From: Adiantum capillus-veneris
Taxonomy: Eukaryota; Streptophyta; Polypodiopsida; Polypodiales; Pteridaceae
Direction: 5' to 3'
Assembly (NCBI GenBank): GCA_014529385.2
Contig: CM043947.1
Location: 123,018,891-123,082,890 of the forward strand
DNA: 64,000 bases
Position numbers and translations under genes: made by a program. The notes under the pieces are model-generated. The model was not told the DNA's origin. It did no database searches and saw only the letters and a list, made by a program, of their open reading frames with translations. Of this stretch, positions 1 to 11,252 are shown one piece after another (position 1 is the first letter of the stretch; each line of letters starts with the position of its first letter).

Positions 1-525
1 AATATACAAGTTATCTCAAGATGAATTGGTAGAATTACGGAAAAATATTGATGAGAATCTTGCTAAGGGGTTCATACGGCATTCAAAGTCCCCAGTAGGA
101 GCTCCAATACTCTTTGTAAAAAAGAAATATAGAACTCTCCGGATGTGCGTGGATTATAGGGGCCTAAACAAGATCACCGTCAAGAATCGTATCCCCTTCC
201 CTTGATCCCAGAGCTTCTTGAGCACCTTGGAAAGGTATGGCCAATTTGAATATACCGTCATGCCATTTGGTCTCACAAATGCCCCAGCTGTTTTTCAACA
301 TTTAATGAACGATATCTTTTGGGAGTATTTGGATTATTTTGTGGTAATATATTTGGATGATATCTTGATATTTTCCAAGGATCAAGAAGTGCATGAGCAC
401 CATGTACGATTAGTGCTTGAAAAGCTTCATGTATTAGGGTTATATGCAAAGTTGGAGAAGTTCTCTTTTCATCAATCTAAGGTGGAATTTCTTGGTTATG
501 TAATTTTTGAAAAGGGAATCTCCAT
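1..525 (+). pseudogene. Chromovirus (element H) reverse transcriptase, left fragment
   Basis: This is the N-terminal half of a Ty3/gypsy reverse transcriptase, the enzyme that copies element RNA into DNA. In order I see the segment before the palm ([34 protein letters not shown]), then VMPFGLTNAPAVFQHLMND, the catalytic YLDDILIF box (FVVIYLDD at about 337-360) and FLGYVIFEKGIS. The gene is broken. Near 203 a base is lost after RIPFP. Around 230 roughly 27 codons are missing between HLGK and RYGQFEY, including the block that normally carries the first catalytic aspartate. At 525 the sequence is cut by element A. The reading resumes at 28994 with MDPKKVQ, so the two sides were one gene. The RT and the chromodomain downstream suggest a Tcn1-like chromovirus; the clade call is inference. 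Confidence 0.93.
521..525. repeat. Target-site duplication of element A, left copy (TCCAT)
   Basis: TCCAT at 521-525 recurs at 28989-28993. Removing one copy and everything between restores the chromovirus reading GISMDPKK (GGA ATC TCC ATG GAT CCA). This shows that 526-28988 entered as one insertion event. Confidence 0.9.
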
Positions 526-1040
526 TGTTTGGCAGCGCAAACACAAAGTAGCTGATGATCTTCAGCTATGCTATTTTTAGCATATGCTTACGATGTATTA
601 GCATACGTTGCTTCATTTTTTGACACACATCATTTTGTATATGTACTTTTGACATATTTACGGGCTCTACATGAGTTTCAGCTTGTATATTTGATGTTAC
701 TATGATGCCTAGGAGCTATAGAGATGCACACAATTCTATGCATCTCATGGGCGGCCGGACATATTTTTAATGTCCTAGGTATGAAAGTGAAAGTTAGGTC
801 ATTTTTTAGGGATCCTCAGGTGAGTTAAGCTTTCATGGAAAGCTTGTAGAGAAGATAGAGGTGAAGATGTTTGGAGTTGAAGCTTTCTCTTGTGCTCACC
901 TACTTTCTATGGCATGCAATGGAAAGCTAAGTGCTCTTGTTATTCTTTCTCTTTGTTGATTGTGTTTATGGTGAGTAGTTAAGCATTGATTAGTTTCTAA
1001 TTAGTGTTTCCCTCTCTCATTTATCTTCACTTTTACATTA
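526..1040 (+). repeat. Element A left LTR, 3'-truncated
   Basis: This matches the reverse complement of 28476-28988 at most positions, including the GGATCCTCAGGTGAGTTAAG block near 810-830. It starts TG next to the target duplication. It ends abruptly at about 1040, where sequence equivalent to right-arm 28476-27757 is missing, so the LTR 3' part and the primer site are lost on this side. Confidence 0.85.
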
Positions 1041-2676
1041 GTGATGCTACACGTGAGATTTTGTGCTTGATTGATTGTAGGTGAATTGCGGTTAAGCGGT
1101 TGCTAGTACACACACATGCGTGTAGGCGTTAATTGGAGTGGAAAATCGACGCGATGCTTATGTTATTGTAAGTGCATTAACCCACTAATTTGCTGATTTG
1201 ATTTGCAACTTTGATTAAAGATAAATTTCACAAAAAATTAGTACAAATCTAACTGCAATTAGTGTGCCTGTGTAGACAAAGTGCACATTTTTTAGTGCAA
1301 ATTATGGTTTATTGGTGCCAATTGGGTTCATATAAAGCATTCGATTGCTTGATGTTGTTATGATGATTATAGATCGATTTTTTCATTGCTAAAATTGCGT
1401 CAAAATATTGTCCAATTTTTGCTTGATTGTGTGTGCATTGATTAGCGATTAGTGCTTGATTATGCTTGTGTGTGTACACTTAATTGGGCTTGTAATTGAT
1501 TGCAATTTGATGTGAAATTGGTTGCATTGAAAAGTTCAAAGTGTGCTGATCAATTGTGTATGCTTAATTTTGCTTAATTCTATTGCTAATTATGCTAATT
1601 TTTAGTCAAAATTAAGCAAAAATCGACCTAATTTGGGTGCAAAATGCATAGAAATTTGATTTTGGGTGTACATTTGAAGTGTTAATTGCAAAAAATTCTT
1701 TACAAAATTGAGCGTGTACGTAATTAAAGAACTATTTTTAGTTTGGCATGCGCATACGTCTCACTTCTCGTAACAGTGTGTGTACTTACTTAATTTAGGT
1801 ATGTGCATTTACTTAATTTAGGTGTGTGTGTGCACTTACTTAAATTGGATGTGTGTGTGCATGCATTTACTCGATTTAAGTGTGTGTGCACTTACTTGAT
1901 TTAGGTGTGTGTCAGCACTTACTTGATTTAGGTGTGTGTGCATTGCTTGATTTAGGTGTGTACATCATTTAAGAGGGGTGTGTACCATCCTCAATTTGGG
2001 TGTGTGTAAAGTGTAGTATACAAGCAAACAAAGGGGGTGGGGGGTCAAGCACATGTACATGTATGTTTTTAGGTGTGTGGAAAGAGAGTAAAGTCAACAA
2101 AAGACAAGGCATGTGAGAAAAAAATCTCCGTGAGAGAAAGAGAAACAAAGTCAACAAAGATAAAAAAAGAGTGTGTGCATGGGCGTCCGAATTTTAAAAA
2201 AATGTAATTTTTTTTAAAAATAAAAATAAAAAAAGAACTTTTTTTGGTTCTCTTTCTTTGTAGGCGTCCCATGCATGTGCGCATCTAGTCGGCCTCTTTC
2301 GGACTATGTATTACGAGGATCTCTGTCTTATACTTTCTCTTATATACTTCGTTCACGCGCGCATTTATGCATGACTAGACACTGAGAGTACATATGTTCG
2401 GAGAGTCGTTTGCTTGATTCGCTTACTTGTTTGACATAGCATACTGTAGGATTTAGTGGACTTTCGACACATTGACATCATTCTGATGTGATTTATGAGC
2501 CACTATTATCATGCATGATTGACTATAGGTCACCTGTGTGACAATATCATTTGATCACACCATTCACATCATGATCTTGCCATACACTTATTATATTGGT
2601 TGCTATTCCTTAAGAGATCTAGATCAGTCATAGTGAGCTTCCACATGATTATTGAGTATTTGCACTCTCTAGATTG
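1041..2676 (+). repeat. Element A left arm, untranslated leader
   Basis: AT-rich leader between the LTR remnant and the first coding region, with no convincing ORF. It is mirrored by the reverse complement of about 26230-27757. It contains a minisatellite (1775-1970), a poly-A/T tract near 2190-2245 and a GT-rich stretch. Short ORFs here are chance. Confidence 0.75.
1775..1970 (+). repeat. Minisatellite, about 7-8 units of 25-35 bp
   Basis: Imperfect tandem copies of a unit built on GTGTGTGCACTTACTTGATT (for example near 1828, 1886, 1912 and 1945). The mirrored stretch of the right arm (about 26920-27020) has fewer units, so copy number changed after the arms separated. Confidence 0.75.
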
Positions 2677-5578
2677 ATGATGACCATGGCCCTGAGAGGT
2701 TCCAATTTGGTGTTGCTATGGTTAGTAGGAGAGTACGAGAGACATTTATGTTATCGAGATCGATATACCGATCGCTATTTTGTGAGGCTTAGCCTCATGA
2801 TCACTCTACTCATGCTTTTCAGTCAGTTAGAGCCAGAGCCCACCCCACGAGGTCTGATCATCTCATAGATTTCTTAGATGTACTCTATCGAGTACAAAAT
2901 ATCCATTCTAGACATGAGATCCCAGTACCATCCCTAGAGGATGTTGCAGACACACGATACCATCTAGTGATAGTGCAATTACGATGTATGCATGATAGTT
3001 TTTTGTATGTTGATGATGATGCACACATGTATTTGAGAGAGTCACAAATGCCTCTACCAGAGCCTCATGTAGATTTTGGTAGATCCATGGGTAGTAGGAC
3101 CTATTATGGCCTTGATGATTATAGTACCTACATGATGATTTTTGGCCTATCTTATCGACCTATCCCTAGCCCTAGATCACCTACATCTAGTGTCGGCATT
3201 GAGCTTGAGTCCACATACACAGCGGGATCACCCACTAGACCACCTTCAGGCTTTCTACCTAGACCTATTGCTCCACAGGACTCTATCGATGACCATAGAT
3301 CTCGGTTGACACAAGAGAGCCACGCATAGAGACCGAGATGAGATTGACATCAGAGTCCTCACAGACACCACACAGATCTAGATTCGGCATGATTAGCACT
3401 TCACAGTCTATGCTTACGATGAGATCAGAGCCACCATGAGTCATCGAGATGAGAGCACCCACCGTGAGTGCACCACAAATAGAGCCATTGACTATGAGAC
3501 GATTACATTGTGGACCCATGAGAGAGCATCCACAACCTTTGGTGACGGAGCATACCATGCATTTACCTAGAGAGGCTGTTATGACCACAACATTGAGCCA
3601 TATTGATGTTTCAGGATCACATGAACATGAGAGAGTTATGTCACATGGGGCTATAGTTTCGACGAGTGACAGGAGTCCTACGATGAAAGATGAGCTACAC
3701 GAGTTAGCCACTACTCTGCGGATAGATAGACCTATGCGAGTCTTGTGTGGTGAGAGGATGGGATTATGCATATTTCATGATCTGAGCCGATCGAGTTTCT
3801 TTCAGAAACTCAAGCGCTTTGTTTAGGATCCTCCCACACATCAGTTAGTGCGAGTTATGTCTAACCCAGGCATGCCAGGATCTTTTAGAGACGAGTATGA
3901 TGTGATGTACTTGCCGATGTTTGAGATTGACTTACAGACCATAGAGCCTTTATCATATGACGAGTCCCTAGATACGCATACTCATCCCACATTGGTAGAT
4001 TTGTATATACTTGAGCAGACAAGGACATATGTTGACGACTGTGGACGTAGATACACACGAGAGTCTAGCACATCTAGTGAGTTATGTCAGAGAGTGACTG
4101 CCATGCTTTCGTTTGATCGAGATCCTCAAGAGCGTGTATATAGAGGCACTGATCATGCCATCTATGTGCTGAATATTGGAGTGAGATACACACCTAGATC
4201 ATTGATCAATCGAGCACATTGTAGCACTAGACTACCTACTACAGTTTTAGCCCACTAGTCTAGTCATAGATCACCTCCTACACAGATGAGTGATTGTGAT
4301 CCTCTACGAGAGATTACTAGGACTATGCCACCTCTATATGGAGCTCTTGAGCTTAGCTTACCACAGAGTGAGCTTCATAGCTTAGATCAGCATGAGACCA
4401 ATGACATAGAGCTGACATGTGTTGCTCATCATCATGATGTGCAACAGAGTGACACATTAGTGATTGATTCACCTACATAGCACCCACATCACATAGATGT
4501 TGCCATAGAGCCATCTATTCTTGCAGAGACACGATCTTATTCCTCGATCATAGAGCGAGAATATACGATTTCAGAGACATTGACACATGAGGTTCCTCTA
4601 GACCACCACACAGATACCACAAATATAGAGGTCACACCACATATCATTGAGCTTACACAGACTAGTATGACCTCTAGACATTTACATCATGAGGATAGAC
4701 GAGCACCTGCGAGATTCTATTGGAGACCACAAGGATTTTCTGATTCTGAGCGAGCATTAGAGCCTTCTCTAGATAGAGTTCAGAGTAGTGCTACCAAGGA
4801 GTTACCCCTTCCACATCAGATATATAGATCTACAACCAGAGCTTCCTATAGGACTCGAGGAGTATATGTTCCACGGAGAGAGATATCGATGAGACCATTG
4901 CCTAGTGATGACACTTGTGTGTGGATAGAGAGCCGGATTACACATGATGGATTATCACATGGTTGGCTCAGATCTAGACGATCACTAGAGGCACAGAGTT
5001 ATTATGAGGGACATAGACAGATTTGGGTTCCCAGGTTGAGAGTTGTAGCACATAGTGAGCATTCACGACCACATTTGATTACGAGAGACTTGAGAGAGAT
5101 TTCTAGACCTTCTAGAAGATATCAGAGAATATTTTTAGAGAGACCACGACCACAACGACTCTGTCAGAGAGAGAGATCTTTACATTCACATGTGAAGAAA
5201 TCTCCCAATGACCTCCTCATGAGATTGAAGGGATTGAAGATTTGGCTACCAAAGAGCCGACCACCTATCACATCACAGGTTGACACTGGTCATAGCTTGT
5301 CTGAGGTTTCCATTGACCATGTTGTTGACTTAGAGCTTGGCAAGAGTCAACCATTAAGGGATCTTGAGCCACATAGTTCATTGACCACACAGTCACAGAT
5401 TGATGTTATCCCTAGATCCATTAGTTGTGCTATAGATTCTACCATTGACATGGAGCTAGGTGCTAGCCAGTTGATGACCATTATAGAGAGAGCTAGGAGA
5501 CTACAGGTTTTATTGTTTGGAGAGAGTTCTCTTATCCCTCCTAGTTGCACCAGAACCTTGACTTGTACAGATTGACTA
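2677..5578 (+). pseudogene. Element A long ORF (gag-like position) with W-x-P repeat region
   Basis: A coding region of about 960 codons beginning at an ATG-rich start (2677; the same MMTMALRGS start is in the right arm at 26228). The left copy is shifted by indels near 2790 and 3330. From about 3330 to 5575 it stays in one frame with only TGA at about 3437 and TAG at about 3824, 4256 and 4478. All four can be explained by C-to-T changes at CGA or CAG codons. The protein is rich in Ser, Arg, His and Asp, and has no zinc knuckle or protease motif I can recognise. Its C-terminal third carries repeated W-[VIL]-P-[RK]-like motifs (see 4710-5260). Its position just after the LTR and leader suggests gag or an extra 5' ORF. 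The function is unknown. Confidence 0.6.
4710..5260 (+). other. W-[VIL]-P-[KR] repeat domain in the element A ORF
   Basis: Successive motifs are FYWRPQ, GVYVPRRE, CVWIESR, GWLRSRRSLEAQ, QIWVPRLR and KIWLPKSR. The block RSLEAQSYYEGHRQIWVPR (about 4980-5035) closely matches RLLEAQGYYQGNDQIWVPK in the minus-strand ORF of element C (13628-14266). Tandem WVPK-like motifs are known near gag in some plant retroelements such as Sireviruses; equating them with this domain is inference. Confidence 0.65.
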
Positions 5579-5635
5579 TGGTGCACTAGATACATGCGCA
5601 TATGTTAGAGGCACTTTTTCCCCTTTCGGTGTCTA

Positions 5636-5937
5636 TGAGGACTCTGATGTCAATCTCATCACGGACTCTATGCGTAGCTCTCTCAATAACTGATCTCGAG
5701 ACTCGTCAATATCAAGTGTCAACCGAGATCTATGGTCATCGATAGAGTCCTGTGGAGTAATAAGTCTAGGTAGAAAGCATGGAGGTGGTCTAATGGGTGA
5801 TCCCGCTGTGTATGTGGACTCAAGCTCAATGCCGACACTAGATGTAGGTGATCTAGGGCTAGGGATAGGTCGATAAGGTAGGCTAAAAATCATTGTGTAG
5901 GTATTATAATCATCAAGGCCATAATAGGTCCTACTAC
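5636..5937 (-). repeat. Element A right arm, inner segment
   Basis: Reverse complement of left-arm 3083-3371 (YYGLDDY...RPIPSPRSPTSSVG...HRSRL), separated from the rest of the right arm by element B. It carries the 3' part of the right-arm ORF in an open frame and includes about 33 bp that the left arm lacks. The inversion junction with the unique centre lies near 5636. Confidence 0.85.
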
Positions 5938-7654
5938 TGATAGCCGTTTTTCGGCTCTCTGTAATTTCCATAGTGAGTTACCTCACCCTATCAAATCACT
6001 CAAACACTGTGGTTACGCTCACCCTTTCACTGTATATAGGTGTGTGTGAGTTAGGGGACTTTTCCCATATCTTCTTAAAAATCCTTAATTAGCTAGTCAC
6101 TGGGCTAGTTAAACCAAAAAAAATAAAAAAAAAAAAATTATGGCCCATTTGTGTGTAAATATTTCATTGTATATAGAGTCTAAATAAAAGGATTTTTCAA
6201 AATTATTTTGATATTTATTTAAATATTTCTACCTATGGTGTGTTATTTATGCTATGTACATTGACTCACCATTAGCATATTTTTTCTTACCATTTTGCAT
6301 ACTCTTTATTCCATATAAAAATAATTTCATGCAAGCTTCTCTTATTTTTGGTGTAACTCCATCCCAACAAAGTTCCAAAGAAACTAGTTCTATTTATATG
6401 TATATTTTTTCACTATTGTGATTTTTTCCTTCCTACATCTATTCTCTATTACTCTCATAAATTAGACCACCAAAAATATTCATCTTTTTATGGTAGACTT
6501 ATAATGAGAGAGATTTATTTTGACCCATTTATATTTTTTTCACCTATATCATTTATATTTGACATGTACATATTTTTTTAGACCCCTCAATATTTGATTT
6601 TCTTAGTTGTACTATTCACTTATATCATGATCTCAAAAATATCTTCAATTATAGACTTACCAAATAAGGTCAAGGGTATGTGGTATGCATGCATGCACTA
6701 TGGGGGGCTCATTCTTGGAGGTATTCAAAAGAATCATCCAAAGAAGGACCTCACAAGGACTTTGTGCAGTGGAAAAAAAAGTCTATTTTGCTGAATTTTA
6801 AAAGATCACATGCTTCCCGAATTTGAAAAGGTGATACAAACAAAAGTTGTAGCTCGTGGGTTGAACTTTTACCTCAATTTATTTCATATTTTTTTGAGTT
6901 ACGAGCTGTGAGCTATGATTTTATTGGTGGACCCCAGTTTGCCCATGCTATGCAGCCACACTCCCTCTTCCACTTTATCATTTTCCTCTTTCACACACAC
7001 TTCTCTACTCATCATCCCCGCCTCTCTCACCACTCCTCTCTGCACCCTACTCACCTTCTTCTCAACCTTGAAGAATAAGAGAAACCATGGTGAACTCATG
7101 TCTCCTACACACACTTTCATTCCAAAATTGACCACCTAGTCTCATTTTTTCTCTTCCATATTACCCATATCTATTAAAAAACCCACAAAATTCAGCCTCT
7201 TCTCTTGAGAGACAGCATCATGGTGATTGATTTCTCATGTTCACTTACCTTGGCTCCCAAGGAAGGTCAAGAGTGGAGAAAAAACGTACCGTCAAAGCTA
7301 GTGGACCGTCAACAAGCGTCAAAATTGACCCTACTCAAGACACTTGGAGCATCAACATTGTAAGAAATCCATATTTTTCTTACCTTAAGAGTTTTTTTTT
7401 CCTTATTTGTATCCTACATGGATACTCCCATTGTAAATATCCAATTCCATTTGTAAATCAATAAAAATACTAACTCTACTAATTTACTAACACTAACCTA
7501 CTATGAAAAGTCCTATCACCTCCACTTCTCTTCTCTCTCTCTTCTTCATCTATCTACACCAACTTTTTGATAATTCGAAGCAAAAGAAATTAGATAAGTG
7601 CTGAAAATATAACCCAACCATGGTTAGACGAGTAACCCTAGCCCTCAAAATTGC

Positions 7655-7663
7655 TATAAAAGG
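7655..7663 (+). promoter_or_regulatory. TATA box of element B 5' LTR
   Basis: TATAAAAGG in an otherwise AT-rich U3 with a GC-richer stretch after it. The same sequence lies at the matching place of the 3' LTR (24905-24913). It implies a U3 of about 1.75 kb. Confidence 0.6.
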
Positions 7664-8323
7664 AGGGTGTAGCTAGCACAAATGGAGAGCCATAAGCAAG
7701 AGCACTATGCTATAGCTTGAGAAGCCAAACTCAACCTCTCTAGAAGGAGCTCTTGAGTGGAAGCTCATTGTCTTATGCATGTGCATGTGTTGTATTATGT
7801 GTGATTAGCAAGGGAACTCTATGTCATTGTAAGAGAGAGTGATCATTCAATTGAGAGTAGGAAATCTATCATTTCTCCTACTAGTGTAAGCCCAACATTT
7901 GCTGAATCAAGGAGGGTGGATTTGGAGTAAGCTTGGATACTTTGTCTCTCTTCCAACGTGAAGTAATGGACAACAATGTTGTGTAAGTGTCTTGGTGTTT
8001 TTTTAAAGTTCTTGATAGCTTGTCTCTGGGTGTTGTCATCAATTTAGCCATAAATCCCACATACTATAAGAGGGCGTCAGGGTGGAGAGGACTCCCCTGG
8101 CCTTAAGACAGTGATTGGGGTGGCTTTTCTTGTGATGTGTTTTGGTGTAATTTATTTAAGATATGTTGAATAAATACTAATCTCACTTTGATTGGTCATG
8201 ACAGATTTGTAAGAAGGTATTAGTGCAACAAGCACCCCCTCCCCCTTCTCTCTCTTTCTTACATATATAATTGTGTCTGCTTGATCACTGTCGATACATT
8301 TCAAAGCAACCTGACCTCTCTCT

Positions 8324-8326
<3 letters not shown>

Positions 8327-8411
<85 letters not shown>
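8327..8411 (+). repeat. (GT)n(CT)n microsatellite in element B 5' LTR
   Basis: About 15 GT units followed by about 27 CT units. The 3' LTR has only a CT run at the same place (about 25564-25633). Confidence 0.95.
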
Positions 8412-8413
<2 letters not shown>

Positions 8414-8582
8414 ACGCGTCCTAGTTCGCATCCAAAACTCGGTGGTGCCCCGAATTTGTGTAGTGTTAGGTTGCGGATTTGTGTGTGTGTTCGCTATTTT
8501 TTTCAACCCCAACCCAATTGAGCAGCACGGGAGCCTAGAAGAGTGCTTAGAGGCCACTTTCCCGCCCCGGACCGCCTCAAAT

Positions 8583-8600
8583 TGGTGCCCCTACTGAGGA
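8583..8600 (+). other. Candidate primer binding site of element B
   Basis: TGGTGCCCCTACTGAGGA starts 3 bases after the LTR. It opens with TGG, as expected for pairing with a tRNA CCA end. I cannot name the tRNA. Confidence 0.55.
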
Positions 8601-8654
8601 CGGCTTGTGTATGTTTTGTGTAGGCTCAACCTTTAGCATAATCAAGTAGCTTGC

Positions 8655-8867
8655 ATGAATCACGAGAATTTGTATGATCCCTTCATTCCCATTGCAAGGC
8701 AAAAGGTACACATAATTGTTAGTACGAAGTTGCAATTTCAACGTGTAATTCGTAGAATTTTAGGTCCTCTTAGGTTGGCAGAGATAAACGCATCACTAAA
8801 TCCTTTTATTTTGCCTCTCATTAGGAACGACCTTAGTTTGGACGTCTATATTTTTGTTTTGTTTTAA
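8655..8867 (+). CDS. Small leader ORF 1 of element B (70 aa)
   Basis: An open frame of 70 residues between the primer site and gag. Its last 50 residues resemble those of the next ORF: FQRVIRRILGPLRLAEINAS...NPFILPLI...LDVYIFVLF against FQQRMVFMFGAQRVGEILAS...NPVILPLI...FDVNIFILL. Several codons differ only at silent positions (aat/aac, ttg/cta, ctc/ctt, gac/gat, gtc/gtg, gag/gaa, gca/gcg), which suggests a once-translated protein. Ogre elements are known to carry an ORF before gag; identity with that ORF is not shown. No known domain is visible. Confidence 0.5.
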   Translation: MNHENLYDPFIPIARQKVHIIVSTKLQFQRVIRRILGPLRLAEINASLNPFILPLIRNDLSLDVYIFVLF

Positions 8868-8888
8868 GAATTAGGTCATGCATAGACC

Positions 8889-9107
8889 ATGGATAATGGC
8901 CCAGGAGTAGAGGTTTTCCCCTTTCATTTCACTCCACACATTAGAATAAACATTGCAATTAGTAAAAAAATCCATTTTCAACAACGTATGGTGTTCATGT
9001 TTGGTGCCCAAAGAGTAGGAGAAATTCTCGCGTCACCAAACCCTGTCATTCTACCTCTTATTGATTATCATAGGTCATTTGATGTGAATATTTTTATTTT
9101 GTTGTAG
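8889..9107 (+). CDS. Small leader ORF 2 of element B (72 aa), paralogue of ORF 1
   Basis: It starts 21 bases after ORF 1 and ends just before the gag frame. It has 72 residues with a hydrophobic C-terminus (VILPLI...FDVNIFILL) similar to ORF 1, so the pair looks like a tandem duplication of about 235 bp. The function is unknown. A non-coding tandem duplication that stayed open by chance is the alternative, but the pattern of silent changes argues against it. Confidence 0.5.
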   Translation: MDNGPGVEVFPFHFTPHIRINIAISKKIHFQQRMVFMFGAQRVGEILASPNPVILPLIDYHRSFDVNIFILL

Positions 9108-9191
9108 AATAGATTGCAATTTAGAAAATATTATTGTGTAAATCTTTTAAAGAAAGAAAAAACAAAAACGCGTCACTTTGAAATCAATTCA

Positions 9192-10212
9192 ATGGAGAGC
9201 CAACGCCAAATGTCTGGATATCCTCTTTTCTTTGGAGAGCCTGGAGAGAATGCAGAATTATTTTTAGCGAATTTCAAGATGTCTTGCTGTATCAAGAGGA
9301 TAATAACTGATCAAGAACGTGTAGAAATGTTTGAGGTGGTCCTTAGGAAAGATGCTAGCACTTGGTTTGATTCTTTGCCTGAGGAAGTTAAGGGGAATTA
9401 CACCGAAGTTTTGAATCGTTTCAAGAAATACTTCTTTGATCCCCAAAACACTCAAAAACTATGGCAAGACATTGTTTCTCACAAGCAAAAAGACTTAGAT
9501 GACTACTACTTGTACAAGCAAGAGTTTCTACGTCTTTGGGCTCTATGGATACGAAATGTTGCTAACCCTAGTGATGATGCAGAATTTCTAAAGAAGGAGA
9601 GGTTCATATCCAAGCTCTTTCCTTAAGGTAAAAGTTGAGTTCGGTGCACCTGCTACCCTTCATGCAGCTAAAACTAGGGCTGCTGAGAAATATAGGAAAC
9701 TCAAGTGCTTAAGGGGAGAGGTTCCAATAGAAGGTCTTAGACCCAAAGGTAAGTCACAAGCATCAACATCTAGGGAGCTTCCTGAGGTAACGATGGAAGT
9801 GATTGAGAAGTTAAATGAATCTTTAAGCAGCTTGTCAATTCACCTTGCACAAGCTGTAGGTCCAAAGGGACAAGCAAAGAAGTCTGAAGAGCGAGATTCA
9901 TGACCTAGGAGAGTGTTGCAATGTTGGAATTGCGGAGAGTCTAGACATGGGATGTATAATTGTCCTTGGCCCCGTGGGGAGCCAGGGAGACCTAACTTGA
10001 ATTACCCAGTGATGAATGCAGGTGAAGGAAGTGGTCAACAACCAAGGCTTCTACAAAGACCAAATGGACCAAGACCACCTCCACACGGGGTAGAAGGAGT
10101 TCCACCTTTGCTAGATCCAAATGTGCATGTGGTAGAGGTGACAAATTCAAATGAGGTTGACATGGAAGCAAATGGAATTAAGCGTGGCCGAGGGAAGGGT
10201 AAAGAGAAATAA
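9192..10212 (+). pseudogene. Element B gag with zinc knuckle, frameshifted
   Basis: Gag forms the particle that packages element RNA. The start ATG at 9192 precedes FFGEPGENAELFLANFK and the retrotransposon gag core (DASTWFDSLPEEVKGNY..VLNRFKKYFF). The frame ends after KLFP at about 9626 and resumes in another frame as KVEFGAPATLHAAKT. TGA at 9901 (CGA-to-TGA type) precedes the zinc knuckle CWNCGESRHGMYNC (about 9919-9960, CX2CX4HX4C), which binds nucleic acid. A Pro/Gly-rich tail and a basic RGRGKGKEK end follow. It lies just after the two leader ORFs and before protease. Confidence 0.85.
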
Positions 10213-11252
10213 GGTGTCACATCACAGAGTGACCATGGACGAGGCAAGAAGGCAAAGGAGACCAAGGAAGCTAAGAGGACTCGACGTCATATCAATCTCC
10301 AAGACTTCCCTCTTGGACATGGTATGGATCCATACAACTTGTTGGAAGACATGCGAGATAAGGGTCCTGATATTTCATGGCCTCAATTCCTTGCATTATG
10401 TCCACAAGTTAGAAGGGATTTAACAAAGGCAGTTAGCACTAGGAGAAAGGTAAAAGAGAGTGTGCCTGTTGTAAAAATTGCACATGCTGAAATGAATGAG
10501 GATATTACACCTGTGCTAGATTGTTACATCAAAGGAAGATTGGTTAGGAAAGGTCTAGTGGATGGGGGTGCACAAATTTGCATCATGACAGAGGGACTCA
10601 TGCAAAGACTAGGCATGCACATCCATTAGACACCTGAAATTAAAGTCAAGATGGCAAACAATAGCAAGGCTAGGTGCGTAGGCATTTGTAAAAATGTCTT
10701 TGTGGAGGCCTTTGGCATTAAGAAGGCGGTGGATTTTTATGTTATGTCTACCAAAGGAAATGGTTACTCATTTATCCTAGGGAGACCATGACTAATGAAC
10801 ATGCGAGCTTTGCAGGATTGGGAGAGTGGAAAGCTAATTTGCAGGAATGACAATCATAAGAAGGTTTTCTTTGATATGAAGGAGCAATGCCAAGAGGAGC
10901 TCCATGAAGAATCATCTCAAAGTGAGACGGAGGAAGGCTGGACCGATAGCACTTCAGAAGGAGAAAGTAGCGGCAGCATTACTGAAGAGGAGTCTTCCAT
11001 CGAAGTCATGGGAATAAGGTTTAAGCCAAACAACCAAGAGACCTCTTGCCCAGGTTTGGAAGAGGTAGGTTCCCAAGAGAACCAAAAAATGGAAGATGAA
11101 AGAATGCTAGAAAGTATGTTATCTACAACACTTACAAAAGATGAAAGAGAGGAGCTCAAAGGTGTGTCAAGGAAATTTCCTAGGCTTTTTGCTAAAGACT
11201 ACACCGATGAGCATGGAGTAGATGCTGTTCAACACAAAATTGAGTTGAAGCC
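10213..11252 (+). pseudogene. Element B protease and linker to RT, cut by element C
   Basis: An aspartic protease that matures the polyprotein. The active-site region reads GLVDGGAQICIMTEGLM (about 10549-10600), the D-G-G form common in Tat-type elements. The C-terminal FILGRP box (about 10775) is followed by a TGA (CGA-to-TGA type). A TAG interrupts the middle at about 10627. After protease an acidic linker (ESSQSETEEGW...) leads to KDEREELKGVSRKFPRLFAKDY and HKIELKP, the usual lead-in to RT, and is then cut by element C. RT continues at 20204. Confidence 0.85.
11248..11252. repeat. Target-site duplication of element C, left copy (AAGCC)
   Basis: AAGCC directly precedes the LTR at 11253 and directly follows the other LTR at 20204-20208. 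It is a perfect 5-bp duplication. Confidence 0.95.

Larger units (their letters stand above)
5938..8579 (+). repeat. Element B 5' LTR (2642 bp)
   Basis: TG...CA-bounded and alignable along its whole length with 23186-25809. The short ORFs inside it are repeated at matching places in the other LTR and look like chance. It carries a TATA-like promoter at 7655, a possible AATAAA at 8169 and a (GT)n(CT)n microsatellite near its end. Confidence 0.93.

Noticed and set aside
3283-3771. 162-codon minus-strand ORF in the centre of element A
   Set aside because: Shadow of the plus-strand ORF, whose frame is open over a much longer stretch and has the W-x-P motifs.
8271-8597. Overlapping ORFs on both strands through the (GT)n(CT)n tract
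   Set aside because: Low-complexity reading of a microsatellite in an LTR; the same kind of frame appears in the other LTR.
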